Shown: piece by piece, positions 27,347 through 35,582 of the stretch
How the letters are laid out: each line of letters opens with the position of its first letter
Numbering within the stretch: position 1 is the stretch's first letter
DNA from: an uncultured cyanobacterium
Lineage (GTDB): Bacteria; Cyanobacteriota; Cyanobacteriia; PCC-6307; Cyanobiaceae
Length of the DNA stretch: 64,000 nt
Assembly (NCBI GenBank): GCA_903871775.1
Contig: CAIQIA010000026.1
Span: 186,001-250,000, forward strand
Direction: 5' to 3'
Translations under genes and position numbers: made by a program
The notes under the pieces: model-generated
Seen by the model: the letters and a program-made list of their open reading frames with translations, nothing else
Database searches by the model: none
What the model was told of the DNA's origin: nothing

Positions 27347-29272
27347 ATGCATCTCAGCGAGCTGAGCCATCCCAACCAGCTGCACGGTCTCAGCACCGCG
27401 GAACTCGAAGCGATCGCCCGGCAGATCCGCGAGAAGCATCTCGAAACCGTGGCCACCAGCGGCGGTCACCTCGGCCCCGGCCTCGGGGTGGTCGAGCTCA
27501 CCCTGGCGCTCTACCAGACCCTTGACCTCGACAAGGATCGGGTCGTCTGGGACGTGGGTCACCAGGCCTATCCCCACAAGTTGATCACCGGCCGCTACGG
27601 CCGCTTCCACACCCTGCGACAGCGGGGGGGCATCGCCGGGTACCTCAAGCGCTGCGAGAGCCGCTTCGATCATTTCGGCGCCGGCCATGCGTCCACGAGC
27701 ATCTCAGCGGCCCTGGGCATGGCCCTGGCCCGGGACCGCCTCGGCCAGAACCACAAATGCGTCGCGGTCATCGGTGACGGGGCCCTCACCGGCGGCATGG
27801 CCCTCGAAGCCATCAACCATGCGGGCCACCTGCCCCACACCCGCCTGCTGGTGGTGCTGAACGACAACGACATGTCGATCTCGCCGCCGGTGGGGGCCCT
27901 CTCCAACCATCTGAACCGCATGCGGCTGAGCCCGCCGGTGCAGTTCCTCTCCGACAGCGCCGAGGAAGCGGTGCGGCACCTGCCTTTCCTGCACGGCCAG
28001 ATCCCCTCCGAACTGAGCCGTCTCAAGGAGGGCATGCGCCGGCTGGCGGTGCCGAAGGTGGGGGCGGTGTTCGAGGAACTGGGCTTCACCTACATGGGTC
28101 CCGTCGACGGCCACGACATCGCGGCCATGGTGCGCACCTTCCAGGAGGCCCATCGCAGTGAGGGGCCGGTGCTGGTGCACGTGGCCACCACCAAAGGCAA
28201 GGGTTACCCCTATGCCGAGGCCGATCAGGTGGGCTACCACGCCCAGTCACCCTTTGACCTGGCCACCGGCAAGGCCTTCCCCGCCAAGCGTCCCAAACCC
28301 CCCAGCTACAGCAAGGTCTTCGGGGAAACGTTGGTCAAGCTCTGCGAACAGGACCGGCGGGTGGTGGGCATCACGGCGGCCATGGCGACCGGCACCGGCC
28401 TTGACCTGCTGCAGAAGGCCGTGCCTGACCAGTGCATCGACGTGGGCATCGCCGAACAGCACGCCGTCACCCTGGCGGCCGGGATGGCCTGCGACGGCCT
28501 TCGGCCGGTGGTCGCGATCTACAGCACGTTTCTGCAGCGGGCCTACGACCAGCTGATCCACGACGTCGGCATCCAGAACCTGCCCGTCACCTTCGTGCTG
28601 GACCGGGCCGGGGTCGTCGGGGCCGACGGCCCCACCCACCAGGGCCAGTACGACATCAGCTACCTGCGCTGCGTCCCCAACTTCACCGTGATGGCCCCGA
28701 AGGACGAGGCCGAACTGCAGCGCATGCTGGTCACCTGCCTGCAGCATGACGGCCCCACCGCCCTCCGCATCCCCCGGGGCGAAGGGGTGGGGGTGCCCCT
28801 GGTGGAAGACGGCTGGGAGCCCCTCGAGATCGGCCGGGCAGAACAACTGGCCGAAGGGGATGACCTGCTGCTGGTGGCCTACGGCGCCATGGTGGAGCCG
28901 GCGATGGCCACGGCGGGCCTGCTGCAGGAGCAGGGGGTGCGTGCAGCGGTGGTCAATGCCCGCTTCCTGCGCCCCCTCGACGAGACCCTGCTGCTGCCGA
29001 TGGCCCGGCGGATCGGGCGGGTGGTGACCTTCGAGGAGGGCTGCCTGGCCGGTGGCTTCGGGGCAGCCCTGCTCGAAGCCTTCAGCGACCACGACCTGCG
29101 GGTGCCGATGCTGCGGCTGGGCATCCCCGACCAGCTTGTGGACCACGCCAGCCCCGACGAGTCGAAGGAGAGCCTCGGCCTGACGCCACCGCAGATGGCC
29201 CGGCGGATCCTTGATCGGTTCGCCGCCGACCTGGGGGTGACCGCCACGGCGGTGACGGCGGTGCCGATCTGA
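27347..29272 (+). CDS. dxs: 1-deoxy-D-xylulose-5-phosphate synthase
   Basis: First enzyme of the MEP isoprenoid pathway, making DXP from pyruvate and glyceraldehyde-3-phosphate with thiamine diphosphate. 641 aa. ThDP-binding segment [20 protein letters not shown] and later [26 protein letters not shown] and [17 protein letters not shown] are family hallmarks, and [16 protein letters not shown] carries the catalytic Glu. Feeds carotenoid, phytol and quinone synthesis. Starts at ATG 27347. Confidence 0.96.
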   Translation: MHLSELSHPNQLHGLSTAELEAIARQIREKHLETVATSGGHLGPGLGVVELTLALYQTLDLDKDRVVWDVGHQAYPHKLITGRYGRFHTLRQRGGIAGYLKRCESRFDHFGAGHASTSISAALGMALARDRLGQNHKCVAVIGDGALTGGMALEAINHAGHLPHTRLLVVLNDNDMSISPPVGALSNHLNRMRLSPPVQFLSDSAEEAVRHLPFLHGQIPSELSRLKEGMRRLAVPKVGAVFEELGFTYMGPVDGHDIAAMVRTFQEAHRSEGPVLVHVATTKGKGYPYAEADQVGYHAQSPFDLATGKAFPAKRPKPPSYSKVFGETLVKLCEQDRRVVGITAAMATGTGLDLLQKAVPDQCIDVGIAEQHAVTLAAGMACDGLRPVVAIYSTFLQRAYDQLIHDVGIQNLPVTFVLDRAGVVGADGPTHQGQYDISYLRCVPNFTVMAPKDEAELQRMLVTCLQHDGPTALRIPRGEGVGVPLVEDGWEPLEIGRAEQLAEGDDLLLVAYGAMVEPAMATAGLLQEQGVRAAVVNARFLRPLDETLLLPMARRIGRVVTFEEGCLAGGFGAALLEAFSDHDLRVPMLRLGIPDQLVDHASPDESKESLGLTPPQMARRILDRFAADLGVTATAVTAVPI

Positions 29273-29325
29273 ACCGAAACGCCACCTGACCGGTCAGAGG
29301 AGTGCGACCCGCCAGAGGGGTCCAA

Positions 29326-29398
29326 CCATCCAGAGGAATCCGACCATCCAGAGGGATCCGACCGGTCGGATGGCGTCCGACCGGTCGGATCCAGGGAA
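29326..29398. repeat. Tandem 18-19-bp repeats with two GC-rich palindromes
   Basis: CCATCCAGAGGAATCCGA (29326-29343) is followed by CCATCCAGAGGGATCCGA, then two more diverged units. The 16-bp perfect palindrome ATCCGACCGGTCGGAT sits at 29356-29371 and a 14-bp one, TCCGACCGGTCGGA, at 29376-29389. Lies between convergent dxs and psaK. It could act as a bidirectional terminator or RNA-stability element, but no T-tract follows. Confidence 0.7.
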
Positions 29399-29401
29399 CC
29401 C

Positions 29402-29677
29402 TCAGAGCAATCCCTGGGCGGCCAGGCCCTGGATGGCGCCGATGCCGAGGATGTGCCCCAGGCTGGTGGTGGCGAGCATCGCCCCATGGCCGAAGCCACC
29501 GAAGAAGCTGTTGTTGGGCAGCGCCAGGCCCTCATTGGGCTTCTGGATCGTCGCCTTGCCGATGGCAATGGCGATGACGTTGGCGAGCACCATCACCAGA
29601 CCCACCTTGGGGGTCCAGGACACGGCGGCGGGGGTGAGGGCCAGCACGGGGCTGATCAGGGAAGGAAGCACGGTCAT
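29402..29677 (-). CDS. psaK: Photosystem I reaction centre subunit PsaK
   Basis: 91 aa from ATG 29677 (MTVLPSLISPVLALTPAAVSW); the track ORF is over-extended. Two transmembrane helices (KVGLVMVLANVIAIAIGKATIQ and FGHGAMLATTSLGHILGIGAIQGL) joined by the loop KPNEGLALPNNSFFGGFGHG, the standard PsaK signature. PsaK is a peripheral photosystem I subunit near the trimer edge and contributes to antenna coupling. Convergent with dxs. Confidence 0.94.
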   Translation of the reverse strand: MTVLPSLISPVLALTPAAVSWTPKVGLVMVLANVIAIAIGKATIQKPNEGLALPNNSFFGGFGHGAMLATTSLGHILGIGAIQGLAAQGLL

Positions 29678-29750
29678 CGGGGAAGGGGGCCTGGAGCCTG
29701 CCTGATCATCCGTGCAGGCACCGGCCATCGCGGCAGGCCGTAAGAGTTGT

Positions 29751-30059
29751 TCACCCGGCCGGTCCGCCCTCGCCGTCCCGCGGTCGCCCGGAGTCGGCGG
29801 CGAAACCGAGCAGCAGCACCAGGTTGCTGAGGCTGAGGAACGCCTCGGCACCGCCGTGCAGCGCATCCACATCCGCCAGCTCGGCCCCGAAGCGCACCCT
29901 GGCGACCACGGCAGCGGCGATGGTCACCAGCACAAAGAGCAGGGTCAGGGCGAAGCCGGCCAGGGCCAGGGGGGGGAAACGGCCGCTGCGCCGGGCGAAC
30001 CAGAGAAAGGCCAGGTATGGGGCCAGGGAGGCGGCGAACAGGGCCGGAGCGGGGTCCAT
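29751..30059 (-). CDS. DUF3593 family membrane protein
   Basis: 102 aa from ATG 30059 (MDPAPALFAASLAPYLAFLWFARRSGRFPPLALAGF). Hydrophobic helices near residues 5-20, 28-50 and 70-90; the segment AELADVDALHGGAEAFLSLSNLVLLLGF is characteristic of DUF3593, which occurs in cyanobacteria and plastids. Function unknown. It starts 5 bp after the DUF2499 stop, so the two form a pair. Confidence 0.85.
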   Translation of the reverse strand: MDPAPALFAASLAPYLAFLWFARRSGRFPPLALAGFALTLLFVLVTIAAAVVARVRFGAELADVDALHGGAEAFLSLSNLVLLLGFAADSGRPRDGEGGPAG

Positions 30060-30064
30060 CGGGA

Positions 30065-30373
30065 TCACGGCCTGGGGAGTGGGGTGCGCCGGCGCCAAAG
30101 ATGCCAGGCGGCGACGGCCAGGGCCGTGTTGCCCACCAGGGTGAGGGCGGCCTGCAGGGTCACCAGGCCATGGAGGTCAGGGTCGTTGTCATAGAGGTGC
30201 CAGGTGCAGGCACAGAGGGCGCTGGCCAGGGCCGGCAGCATCGCCAGGGCAAGCCAGCGCCACTCGGGCTCGTGCCTGAGCCGGCCCCAGCTCACGACGG
30301 CACCGATGGCCAGCAGCCACTCGAGCACCGAGCTCACATGGATGACCCAGGTGTGAAACGAGAGGGCGTGCAT
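30065..30373 (-). CDS. DUF2499 (Ycf49-like) membrane protein
   Basis: 102 aa from ATG 30373 (MHALSFHTWVIHVSSVLEWLLAIG); the track adds four residues. Three hydrophobic segments. SFHTWVIHVSSVLEWL and CTWHLYDNDPDLHGLVTLQAALTLVGN are DUF2499 signatures, a family found with DUF3593 in cyanobacteria and plants. A TAGGGT hexamer ends 21 bp upstream, inside the 3' end of the CHAD gene, suggesting independent transcription of this pair. Confidence 0.87.
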   Translation of the reverse strand: MHALSFHTWVIHVSSVLEWLLAIGAVVSWGRLRHEPEWRWLALAMLPALASALCACTWHLYDNDPDLHGLVTLQAALTLVGNTALAVAAWHLWRRRTPLPRP

Positions 30374-30392
30374 CGGCCGCCGCACGGGGGTG

Positions 30393-31304
30393 TCACCCTA
30401 GGCCCAGCACCAGCCGCTGCAGCCGGAATCGCCCGGCCGGGTCGCTCAGGCGTGCCGCCAGCTGCTGCCAGCGCTGCCAGTGGCGGCGCCGGTTGTCCTC
30501 CAGCAGGGCGGCCAGGGCGGGCATCCGCGTCCAGCGCAGGCGGACCGGGGGCCGGCCGAGGGTGCGATGGAGCACCGCCAGATCCTGCAGGGCCCCGAGG
30601 TGATCCTGGGCCTGGCGCAGCTCCTGTACCCAGTCCTGCAGGGGCGGCGGTGACCAGGCCTCGAGATGTTCCAGGCCGTAGCGCACACCCTTGAGGCGCT
30701 TGCGCAGGTCATGGAGCCGCGGTGACGCCGGGTCGTCGGCCCACCATCCCGGCAGCAGGAAGAGATCGGCCACCAGCGCCAGGCGCCAGTCCCCGAGCCA
30801 GGGCTCGAGGGGCTGCTCCCCCAGCGGCGTGAACGAAGGCTGCTCAAGCCAGCGCCCAAGCTGCTGCCGCTGCCGACCGAAGGCGGGCCGCTCCAGGGCG
30901 CGGCACAGATCGGCGAAGGCGCGACGCCTGGCCCGGCCGATGGGCTCCAGGGCCCCCTGCAGGCGCTGGCGTTCGTCCTCCGGCAGCAGCGGCAACAGGT
31001 CGTCGCGCAGCCGGGCCTGCAGCACGTCGAGGTCGCGGGTGCGGCCGGTGCGACGGGCCACGGCGGCGATGGGGCGGGGACCGAGGCCGGCGGGCAGCAC
31101 CAGGGCCGGTGCGAACTGGTCCAGGGCCGTGCGCAGGCGTCGCAGGCAGACCCGCAGCTGATGCAGGTCTTCTGAATCACGGTCGTGGAGCACCCGCGGG
31201 GTCAGGTGCTCCAGACGGCGGGCGTGCCGCTCGATGAGAGACCGGGCATGGGGGCCGCATCCGCTGGGTAGCCCGGGCGCCTCCTCCTCGGTCAGGGGCT
31301 CCAT
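30393..31304 (-). CDS. CHAD domain protein
   Basis: 303 aa. The conserved histidine-rich alpha-helical CHAD core is visible: HQLRVCLRRLRTALDQF near residue 48, RTRDLDVLQARLRDDLLP, and LHDLRKRLKGVRYGLEHLEAW. CHAD proteins bind inorganic polyphosphate; many are fused or linked to CYTH phosphatases, but no CYTH domain is present here. Cytosolic, no signal peptide. Divergent from csaB. Confidence 0.87.
   Translation of the reverse strand: MEPLTEEEAPGLPSGCGPHARSLIERHARRLEHLTPRVLHDRDSEDLHQLRVCLRRLRTALDQFAPALVLPAGLGPRPIAAVARRTGRTRDLDVLQARLRDDLLPLLPEDERQRLQGALEPIGRARRRAFADLCRALERPAFGRQRQQLGRWLEQPSFTPLGEQPLEPWLGDWRLALVADLFLLPGWWADDPASPRLHDLRKRLKGVRYGLEHLEAWSPPPLQDWVQELRQAQDHLGALQDLAVLHRTLGRPPVRLRWTRMPALAALLEDNRRRHWQRWQQLAARLSDPAGRFRLQRLVLGLG
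30395..30400 (-). promoter_or_regulatory. Putative -10 box (TAGGGT) for the DUF2499-DUF3593 pair
   Basis: ACCCTA on the plus strand reads TAGGGT toward DUF2499 and ends 21 bp before its ATG. It overlaps the last codons of the CHAD gene. Confidence 0.4.
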
Positions 31305-31415
31305 GGCACCTCAGCGGCTGCTTCCACTCTGGTGGCCCGGGCCATGGATCGCCACGGTGGCGGCGGGGGTGCCATCCTGTGGTGCTGCTGTCGGGCACCG
31401 GTGACCAGGGCGTCA

Positions 31416-32483
31416 ATGGGTCGGCGGCGGCCCCTGATCGTGGGGTACTACGGCGAGCACAACCTGGGCGATGACGCCCTGCTGACGGCCCTGCTCGCGC
31501 AGCTCCCCGAGCCCGCCCGGGCGGGGGCGGTCGTCACCGCCGCCGATGCAGCCGCCGTCGCGGCCATGGCCCCGGTGGCCACGGTGCCTCGGCGCTCCCT
31601 GGGCGAGGTGCGCCGGGCCCTGTCAGCCGCCGATGTCCTGGTGTTCGGCGGTGGCAGCCTGCTGCAGGACAGCACCAGCCTGCGAAGCCTGGTGTACTAC
31701 GCGGTGCTGATCGTGCAGGCGCGGCTGCAGGGCACCCCGGTGCTGTTCTGGGGCCAGGGGCTCGGCCCCCTGCACCATCGCCGCAGCCGCTGGCTGGTGG
31801 CCCGCCTCCTGCCCCTGGTGAGCGCCGCCGCCTGGCGCGATCAGCCGTCGGCGACCCTGGCCCGTCGACTGGGTCGTCCGGCGGGCGATCCTGTGGGAGC
31901 CGACCCGGTCTGGACCGCGCCGGCGCCGGAATGGCGTGGCTCCGGCGGGCCGATCGTGCTGGCCTGGCGCCCCACGCCGCTGCTCGATGCCCGCGGCTGG
32001 CAGACGCTGCTCGACGCGGTGGAGACCCTGGCCGTCGAGGCCGGTCGGGAGGTGCTGTGGCTGCCGTTCCACGGTGACCAGGACCGGGAGCTGCCAGCAC
32101 AGCTGGGCAGCCGCTGGCGGCAGGTGCCCTGCCCCACCGTGGAGGCGGCCCTGACCCAGTTGGCCGGCGCCGGCCTCGTGCTGGCCATGCGCCTGCATGC
32201 CCTGATCCTGGCGATCCGCTGCGGCGCCCCGTCAGCAGCCCTGGCCTATGACCCCAAGGTGAGCGCCGCCGCCGATGCCGCCGGCTGCCCCTGCACCGAT
32301 CTGCAGCAGACCCCGACCATGGAGTGCTTGCTGCAGAGCTGGCGCCCCCTGCTGGACCGGCCGGGGCCAGCGGAGCGGATCGCCACCCTGCAGGGGCGGG
32401 CCGCGGTGCATCGCGACCTGCTGCTGGCGTGGTTCAGCCCACCGACGGCCGGGGCCAGGGTTGACCCTGCTGCAGGGCCGTGA
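31416..32483 (+). CDS. csaB: Polysaccharide pyruvyl transferase CsaB
   Basis: 355 aa from ATG 31416 (MGRRRPLIVGYYGEHNLGDDALL); upstream codons in the track ORF look non-coding. The N-terminal GYYGEHNLGD, FGGGSLLQDSTSLRS, LFWGQGLGPL and C-terminal LVLAMRLHALILAIRCGAPSAALAYDPKV are CsaB hallmarks. In Bacillus CsaB adds pyruvate to cell-wall polysaccharide so that SLH proteins can attach; a similar envelope role is likely in cyanobacteria, whose SLH outer-membrane porins need pyruvylated polymer. Overlaps the peroxiredoxin gene by 50 bp tail to tail. Confidence 0.9.
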   Translation: MGRRRPLIVGYYGEHNLGDDALLTALLAQLPEPARAGAVVTAADAAAVAAMAPVATVPRRSLGEVRRALSAADVLVFGGGSLLQDSTSLRSLVYYAVLIVQARLQGTPVLFWGQGLGPLHHRRSRWLVARLLPLVSAAAWRDQPSATLARRLGRPAGDPVGADPVWTAPAPEWRGSGGPIVLAWRPTPLLDARGWQTLLDAVETLAVEAGREVLWLPFHGDQDRELPAQLGSRWRQVPCPTVEAALTQLAGAGLVLAMRLHALILAIRCGAPSAALAYDPKVSAAADAAGCPCTDLQQTPTMECLLQSWRPLLDRPGPAERIATLQGRAAVHRDLLLAWFSPPTAGARVDPAAGP

Positions 32484-33045
32484 GGGCGGCAAGCACCTCG
32501 CGGCTGTGGCCGGCGGGGCGCACGGCGACCCAGCGGGCGCGCAGCACCCCCTGGGGATCAATCAGAAACGTGTGGCGCTGGCTGAAGGGGGGAATCCAGG
32601 AGCCGTAGCTGCGGCTCACCGCCCCACCGGGATCCGACAGCAGGGGGTAGGCCAGGCCCTCGCTGCTGCAGAAGGAGGCATGCTCCTCGAGGCCATCGGC
32701 ACTGACGCCGACCACGGCGGCATCCAGGCTGGCGAAGCTGGCCAGATCACACTGAAAGCCCCGGGCCTCCAGGGTGCAGCCGCTGGTGAAATCGCGGGGA
32801 TAGAAATACAGCACCAGCCAGTGGCCGGCGAAGCTCTGCAGATCCAGGGGGGCCCCGGCAGGGCCGTCGGCCCCGGCCGCCTGCAGGCTGAAGGGGGGGG
32901 CCGGGCGATCCAGCTCCGGCAGCTGACCCCCCAGGGCCTCGGCCCGCCGGGGCAGACCTAAGGGCACCGCGAGGAGGGGAACAGCCAGGAGGGGCACGGC
33001 CCGCAACCCCCGGCCCAGCAAGCCCAGAACCTCAGCCCGACGCAT
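32434..33045 (-). CDS. Peroxiredoxin Q/BCP family, exported or lumenal, no canonical resolving Cys
   Basis: 203 aa. A hydrophobic N-terminus (LLGRGLRAVPLLAVPLLAVPLGLP, then RRAEALG) looks like a signal sequence, so the enzyme probably works in the lumen or periplasm. The peroxidatic Cys is in YPRDFTSGCTLEARGF. In typical PrxQ a resolving Cys lies five residues later; here that position is Arg, and the next Cys is at +9 (GFQCD). HTFLIDPQGVLRARW is the C-terminal core. Starts 2 bp after the rpmB stop. Confidence 0.88.
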   Translation of the reverse strand: MRRAEVLGLLGRGLRAVPLLAVPLLAVPLGLPRRAEALGGQLPELDRPAPPFSLQAAGADGPAGAPLDLQSFAGHWLVLYFYPRDFTSGCTLEARGFQCDLASFASLDAAVVGVSADGLEEHASFCSSEGLAYPLLSDPGGAVSRSYGSWIPPFSQRHTFLIDPQGVLRARWVAVRPAGHSREVLAALTALQQGQPWPRPSVG

Positions 33046-33047
33046 GG

Positions 33048-33284
33048 TCAGCGGCGGGACAGGTCGATGCCCTGCTCACGGGCGAAGGCGCCGAGGCCCT
33101 TCTTCTGAACGGTGCGCAGGGCGCGGGTCGACAGGCGCAGCCTCACCCAGCGGTTGCCCTCGGCCCACCAGAGGCGGCGGTCCTGCAGGTTCACCTGCTG
33201 CAGCTTGTGGGTGCGCACGTGGGAATGGCTGACCGCCATGCCGTTGTTGGCGCGCTGGCCGGTGAGTTCACAGACGCGGGACAT
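33048..33284 (-). CDS. rpmB: 50S ribosomal protein L28
   Basis: 78 aa from ATG 33284 ([27 protein letters not shown]); the track ORF adds 16 spurious residues. [32 protein letters not shown] is the conserved L28 body. Small basic large-subunit protein. Lies 54 bp downstream of htpG and immediately upstream of the peroxiredoxin gene. A TAACCT hexamer is 38 bp upstream. Confidence 0.95.
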   Translation of the reverse strand: MSRVCELTGQRANNGMAVSHSHVRTHKLQQVNLQDRRLWWAEGNRWVRLRLSTRALRTVQKKGLGAFAREQGIDLSRR

Positions 33285-33338
33285 GACGGTCGCCCTGCTG
33301 GGCACAAACACTTGGGTTGACCAGGTTAGCAAAGGGGT

Positions 33339-35237
33339 TCAGAGTCCCCGCTCCATCAACCGCCCCATCAGGTTGCAGCTGCGCTGCTGGAAACCCGCCA
33401 GCTGGTCGGCGGCCAGCCCTCCCACCGCCAGCCGGGCGGTGTCGTAAAGGTGACGACCGAGGTCTTCGGCCAGCTCCTGGCTCGGGGACTGGCCGGTGCC
33501 GGTGATGACGGCCCCCGCCTGGAGCCGGAGCAGGCCCTCCACCAACGGATGGCGACGGTTCACCAGCAAGACGTGATGGTCGGGCAGGCCCGGCAACCGC
33601 TGGTCCATCAGGGCCCCCATGTCATTGAGGCGGCGCATCTGCTCGGGCAGCAGGATCAGCGCCGCTGGGGCCTCGTCGCCCTTGAGGGCCTGAACCTGCA
33701 CGGTGACGCGCTCATCGCCGAGGGCCGTGCGGAACAGATCCCGCAGCTTCTCGGAGGCGTCCTTGCCGTCGGCATCACTGAGGCTGCCCTCACTCTCCTG
33801 GAGGGAGCTGTCGAGTTCACTGTCCACCCGCTGGAAACGCAGGTCCTGGTGGCGGGCCTCAAGCCAGGGGATGAACTGGGTGTCGATGAGGCTGTCGGCC
33901 AGCAGCACCTCGGCGCCCTGGCCGCGCCAGAGGGCCAGGGCGCCCGCCTGCCCCGCTTCATCGGTGCAGTACAGAACACGCTTGTCGTGGTCGGCCGGCA
34001 GGCGCGAGCGGTAGCCGGCCAGGGTGGTGAAGCGCCGCTCACCGCTCGCAATCGGATCGGGCTGGTCGCCCTCACCGGCGGCCGCCGTGGTGCCGAACAA
34101 CACCAGCTCGGCCACCTGATCGGCGAATTTGTCGTCCTCCAGGGCGCCGATCTTGATGAACGGTGCCAGGGACTCCCAGATCTCGGCATAGCGAGCCGGT
34201 TCCTCCCGCTGCAGCTCGCGCAGGCGGTCGGCCACTTTCTTGGCGACGAACCCGCCGATCGAGCGCACCCGCCGGTCGGTCTGCAGGGCCGAACGGCTCA
34301 CATTGAGGGGGATATCGGGGGAATCGAGCACCCCTCGCAGGGGCAGGAGGTAGCGGGGAACGACCTCCTTGATCGAGTCACTGACAAACACCTGATTGCA
34401 GTACAACCGGATCTCGCCCTTCTCCCAGTCCCCCCGTCCCGAGAGCTTCGGGAAGTACAGAATGCCCTGGAGGGTGTAGGGGTAATCGGTGTTCAGATGG
34501 ACCCACAGCAGCGGATCACCCTGGAACGGATAGAGATAGCGGTAGAGCTCGATGTAGTCATCATTGCTGAGCTCCCGCGGACTGCGGCGCCAGGGGGCCT
34601 GCCGGCGGTTGACCGTTTCGCCTTCAAGCTGAACCTCAACCGGCAGAAAATCGCAATAGGTGGTGATCAGGGTGCGGATTCTGGAGGGCTCGATGTATTC
34701 CTTTTCGTCGTCGAGCAGATGCAGAATCACATCGGTGCCCGGCTCCTGCCGCTCGGCCGCCTCCAGGGTGAAGCGGGGCGAGCCATCGCAGGTCCAGCGC
34801 ACGGCTTCGGCACCCTCGCGGGCACTGCGGGTCAGCAGTTCGACCTGACGGGCGACCATGAAACTGGAGTAGAAGCCGAGGCCGAAGTGGCCGATGATGG
34901 CATCGTCTTCGCTCTTGTATTTCTCGAGAAACTCTTCGGCGCTGGAGAAGGCCACCTGATTGATGTAGCGCTTCACCTCATCGGCGGTCATGCCGATGCC
35001 GTTGTCGCTGATGGTGAGGGTGCCGGCCTCGCGGTCGATGCGGATGCTGATCTGACCTTCGGGGCCCTCGCTGCAGTCCCCGGCCATGGCCGCCATCCGC
35101 CGTTTGCTGATGGCATCGACACCGTTGCTGACCAGCTCCCGCAGAAAGACCTCGTGACCGCTGTAAACGGCCTTCTTGATGATCGGGAAGATGTTCTCGG
35201 TATGAATCTGGATCTGGCCTTCGTCCAGCACCGGCAT
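33339..35237 (-). CDS. htpG: Hsp90-family chaperone HtpG
   Basis: 632 aa. GHKL ATPase N-domain: FLRELVSNGVDAISKRRMAA (the N-x-x-D helix), ISDNGIGMTADEVKRYI, and IGHFGLGFYSSFMVA. Middle domain: PFKIGALEDDKF-like segment (ESLAPFIKIGALEDDKFADQV) and DSPDIPLNVSRSALQ. No eukaryotic MEEVD tail. In cyanobacteria HtpG protects against heat, light and oxidative stress and interacts with phycobilisome and tetrapyrrole proteins. A TAGGGT hexamer ends 22 bp before the ATG. No CIRCE element seen. Confidence 0.95.
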   Translation of the reverse strand: MPVLDEGQIQIHTENIFPIIKKAVYSGHEVFLRELVSNGVDAISKRRMAAMAGDCSEGPEGQISIRIDREAGTLTISDNGIGMTADEVKRYINQVAFSSAEEFLEKYKSEDDAIIGHFGLGFYSSFMVARQVELLTRSAREGAEAVRWTCDGSPRFTLEAAERQEPGTDVILHLLDDEKEYIEPSRIRTLITTYCDFLPVEVQLEGETVNRRQAPWRRSPRELSNDDYIELYRYLYPFQGDPLLWVHLNTDYPYTLQGILYFPKLSGRGDWEKGEIRLYCNQVFVSDSIKEVVPRYLLPLRGVLDSPDIPLNVSRSALQTDRRVRSIGGFVAKKVADRLRELQREEPARYAEIWESLAPFIKIGALEDDKFADQVAELVLFGTTAAAGEGDQPDPIASGERRFTTLAGYRSRLPADHDKRVLYCTDEAGQAGALALWRGQGAEVLLADSLIDTQFIPWLEARHQDLRFQRVDSELDSSLQESEGSLSDADGKDASEKLRDLFRTALGDERVTVQVQALKGDEAPAALILLPEQMRRLNDMGALMDQRLPGLPDHHVLLVNRRHPLVEGLLRLQAGAVITGTGQSPSQELAEDLGRHLYDTARLAVGGLAADQLAGFQQRSCNLMGRLMERGL

Positions 35238-35259
35238 GGGTCAGGGGGAAACTCTCCGG

Positions 35260-35265
35260 ACCCTA
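35260..35265 (-). promoter_or_regulatory. Putative -10 box (TAGGGT) for htpG
   Basis: ACCCTA on the plus strand reads TAGGGT toward htpG and ends 22 bp before its ATG, inside a CCTAGG context also seen upstream of the ferredoxin and DUF2499 genes. Confidence 0.4.
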
Positions 35266-35329
35266 GGCAGATCCCGAGGCAATCCTCAAGCGCCGGTCGG
35301 GGGCGATGACCGAACAAGCCCCCGGCCCA

Positions 35330-35554
35330 TCAGGAGCGGCGCTGCAGCTCGGCGCGTTCCTCGGGCACGATCGCCCCTTCCACGGGGCAGACCTGCAGGC
35401 AGATGCCGCAGTCGATGCAGGTGTCGAAATCAATCCAGAAGAAGCCCGTGCCCTTGCTGTTGGCCCCCCGGCCTGGGTGGATGCAGGCCACGGGACAGGC
35501 ATCGACACAGTCGGCAATGCCCTCGCACACATTGGTGACGATGGTGTGGGCCAT
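35330..35554 (-). CDS. Bacterial-type ferredoxin with two Fe-S motifs
   Basis: 74 aa from ATG 35554 (MAHTIVTNVCEGIADCVDACPVACIHPG); the track ORF is over-extended. The second motif is a canonical 4Fe-4S site, C46-x2-C49-x2-C52-x3-CP. The first has C10, C16, C20 and C24 with wider spacing (C-x5-C-x3-C-x3-C), resembling the 3Fe/4Fe or Alvin-type site. A low-potential soluble electron carrier; partner unknown. A TAGGAT hexamer that includes the hisZ stop codon ends 22 bp upstream. Confidence 0.9.
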   Translation of the reverse strand: MAHTIVTNVCEGIADCVDACPVACIHPGRGANSKGTGFFWIDFDTCIDCGICLQVCPVEGAIVPEERAELQRRS

Positions 35555-35576
35555 GGCTTCGGACAGCAGAACCGGG

Positions 35577-35582
35577 ATCCTA
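35577..35582 (-). promoter_or_regulatory. Putative -10 box (TAGGAT) for the 4Fe-4S ferredoxin
   Basis: ATCCTA on the plus strand reads TAGGAT, ends 22 bp before the ferredoxin ATG, and contains the TAG stop codon of hisZ. Confidence 0.4.

Noticed and set aside
33450-35309. 619-aa plus-strand ORF opposite htpG
   Set aside because: Antisense shadow of htpG with no family resemblance.
35238-35329. CIRCE/HrcA operator before htpG
   Set aside because: No TTAGCACTC-N9-GAGTGCTAA-like dyad; only a TAGGGT hexamer is present.
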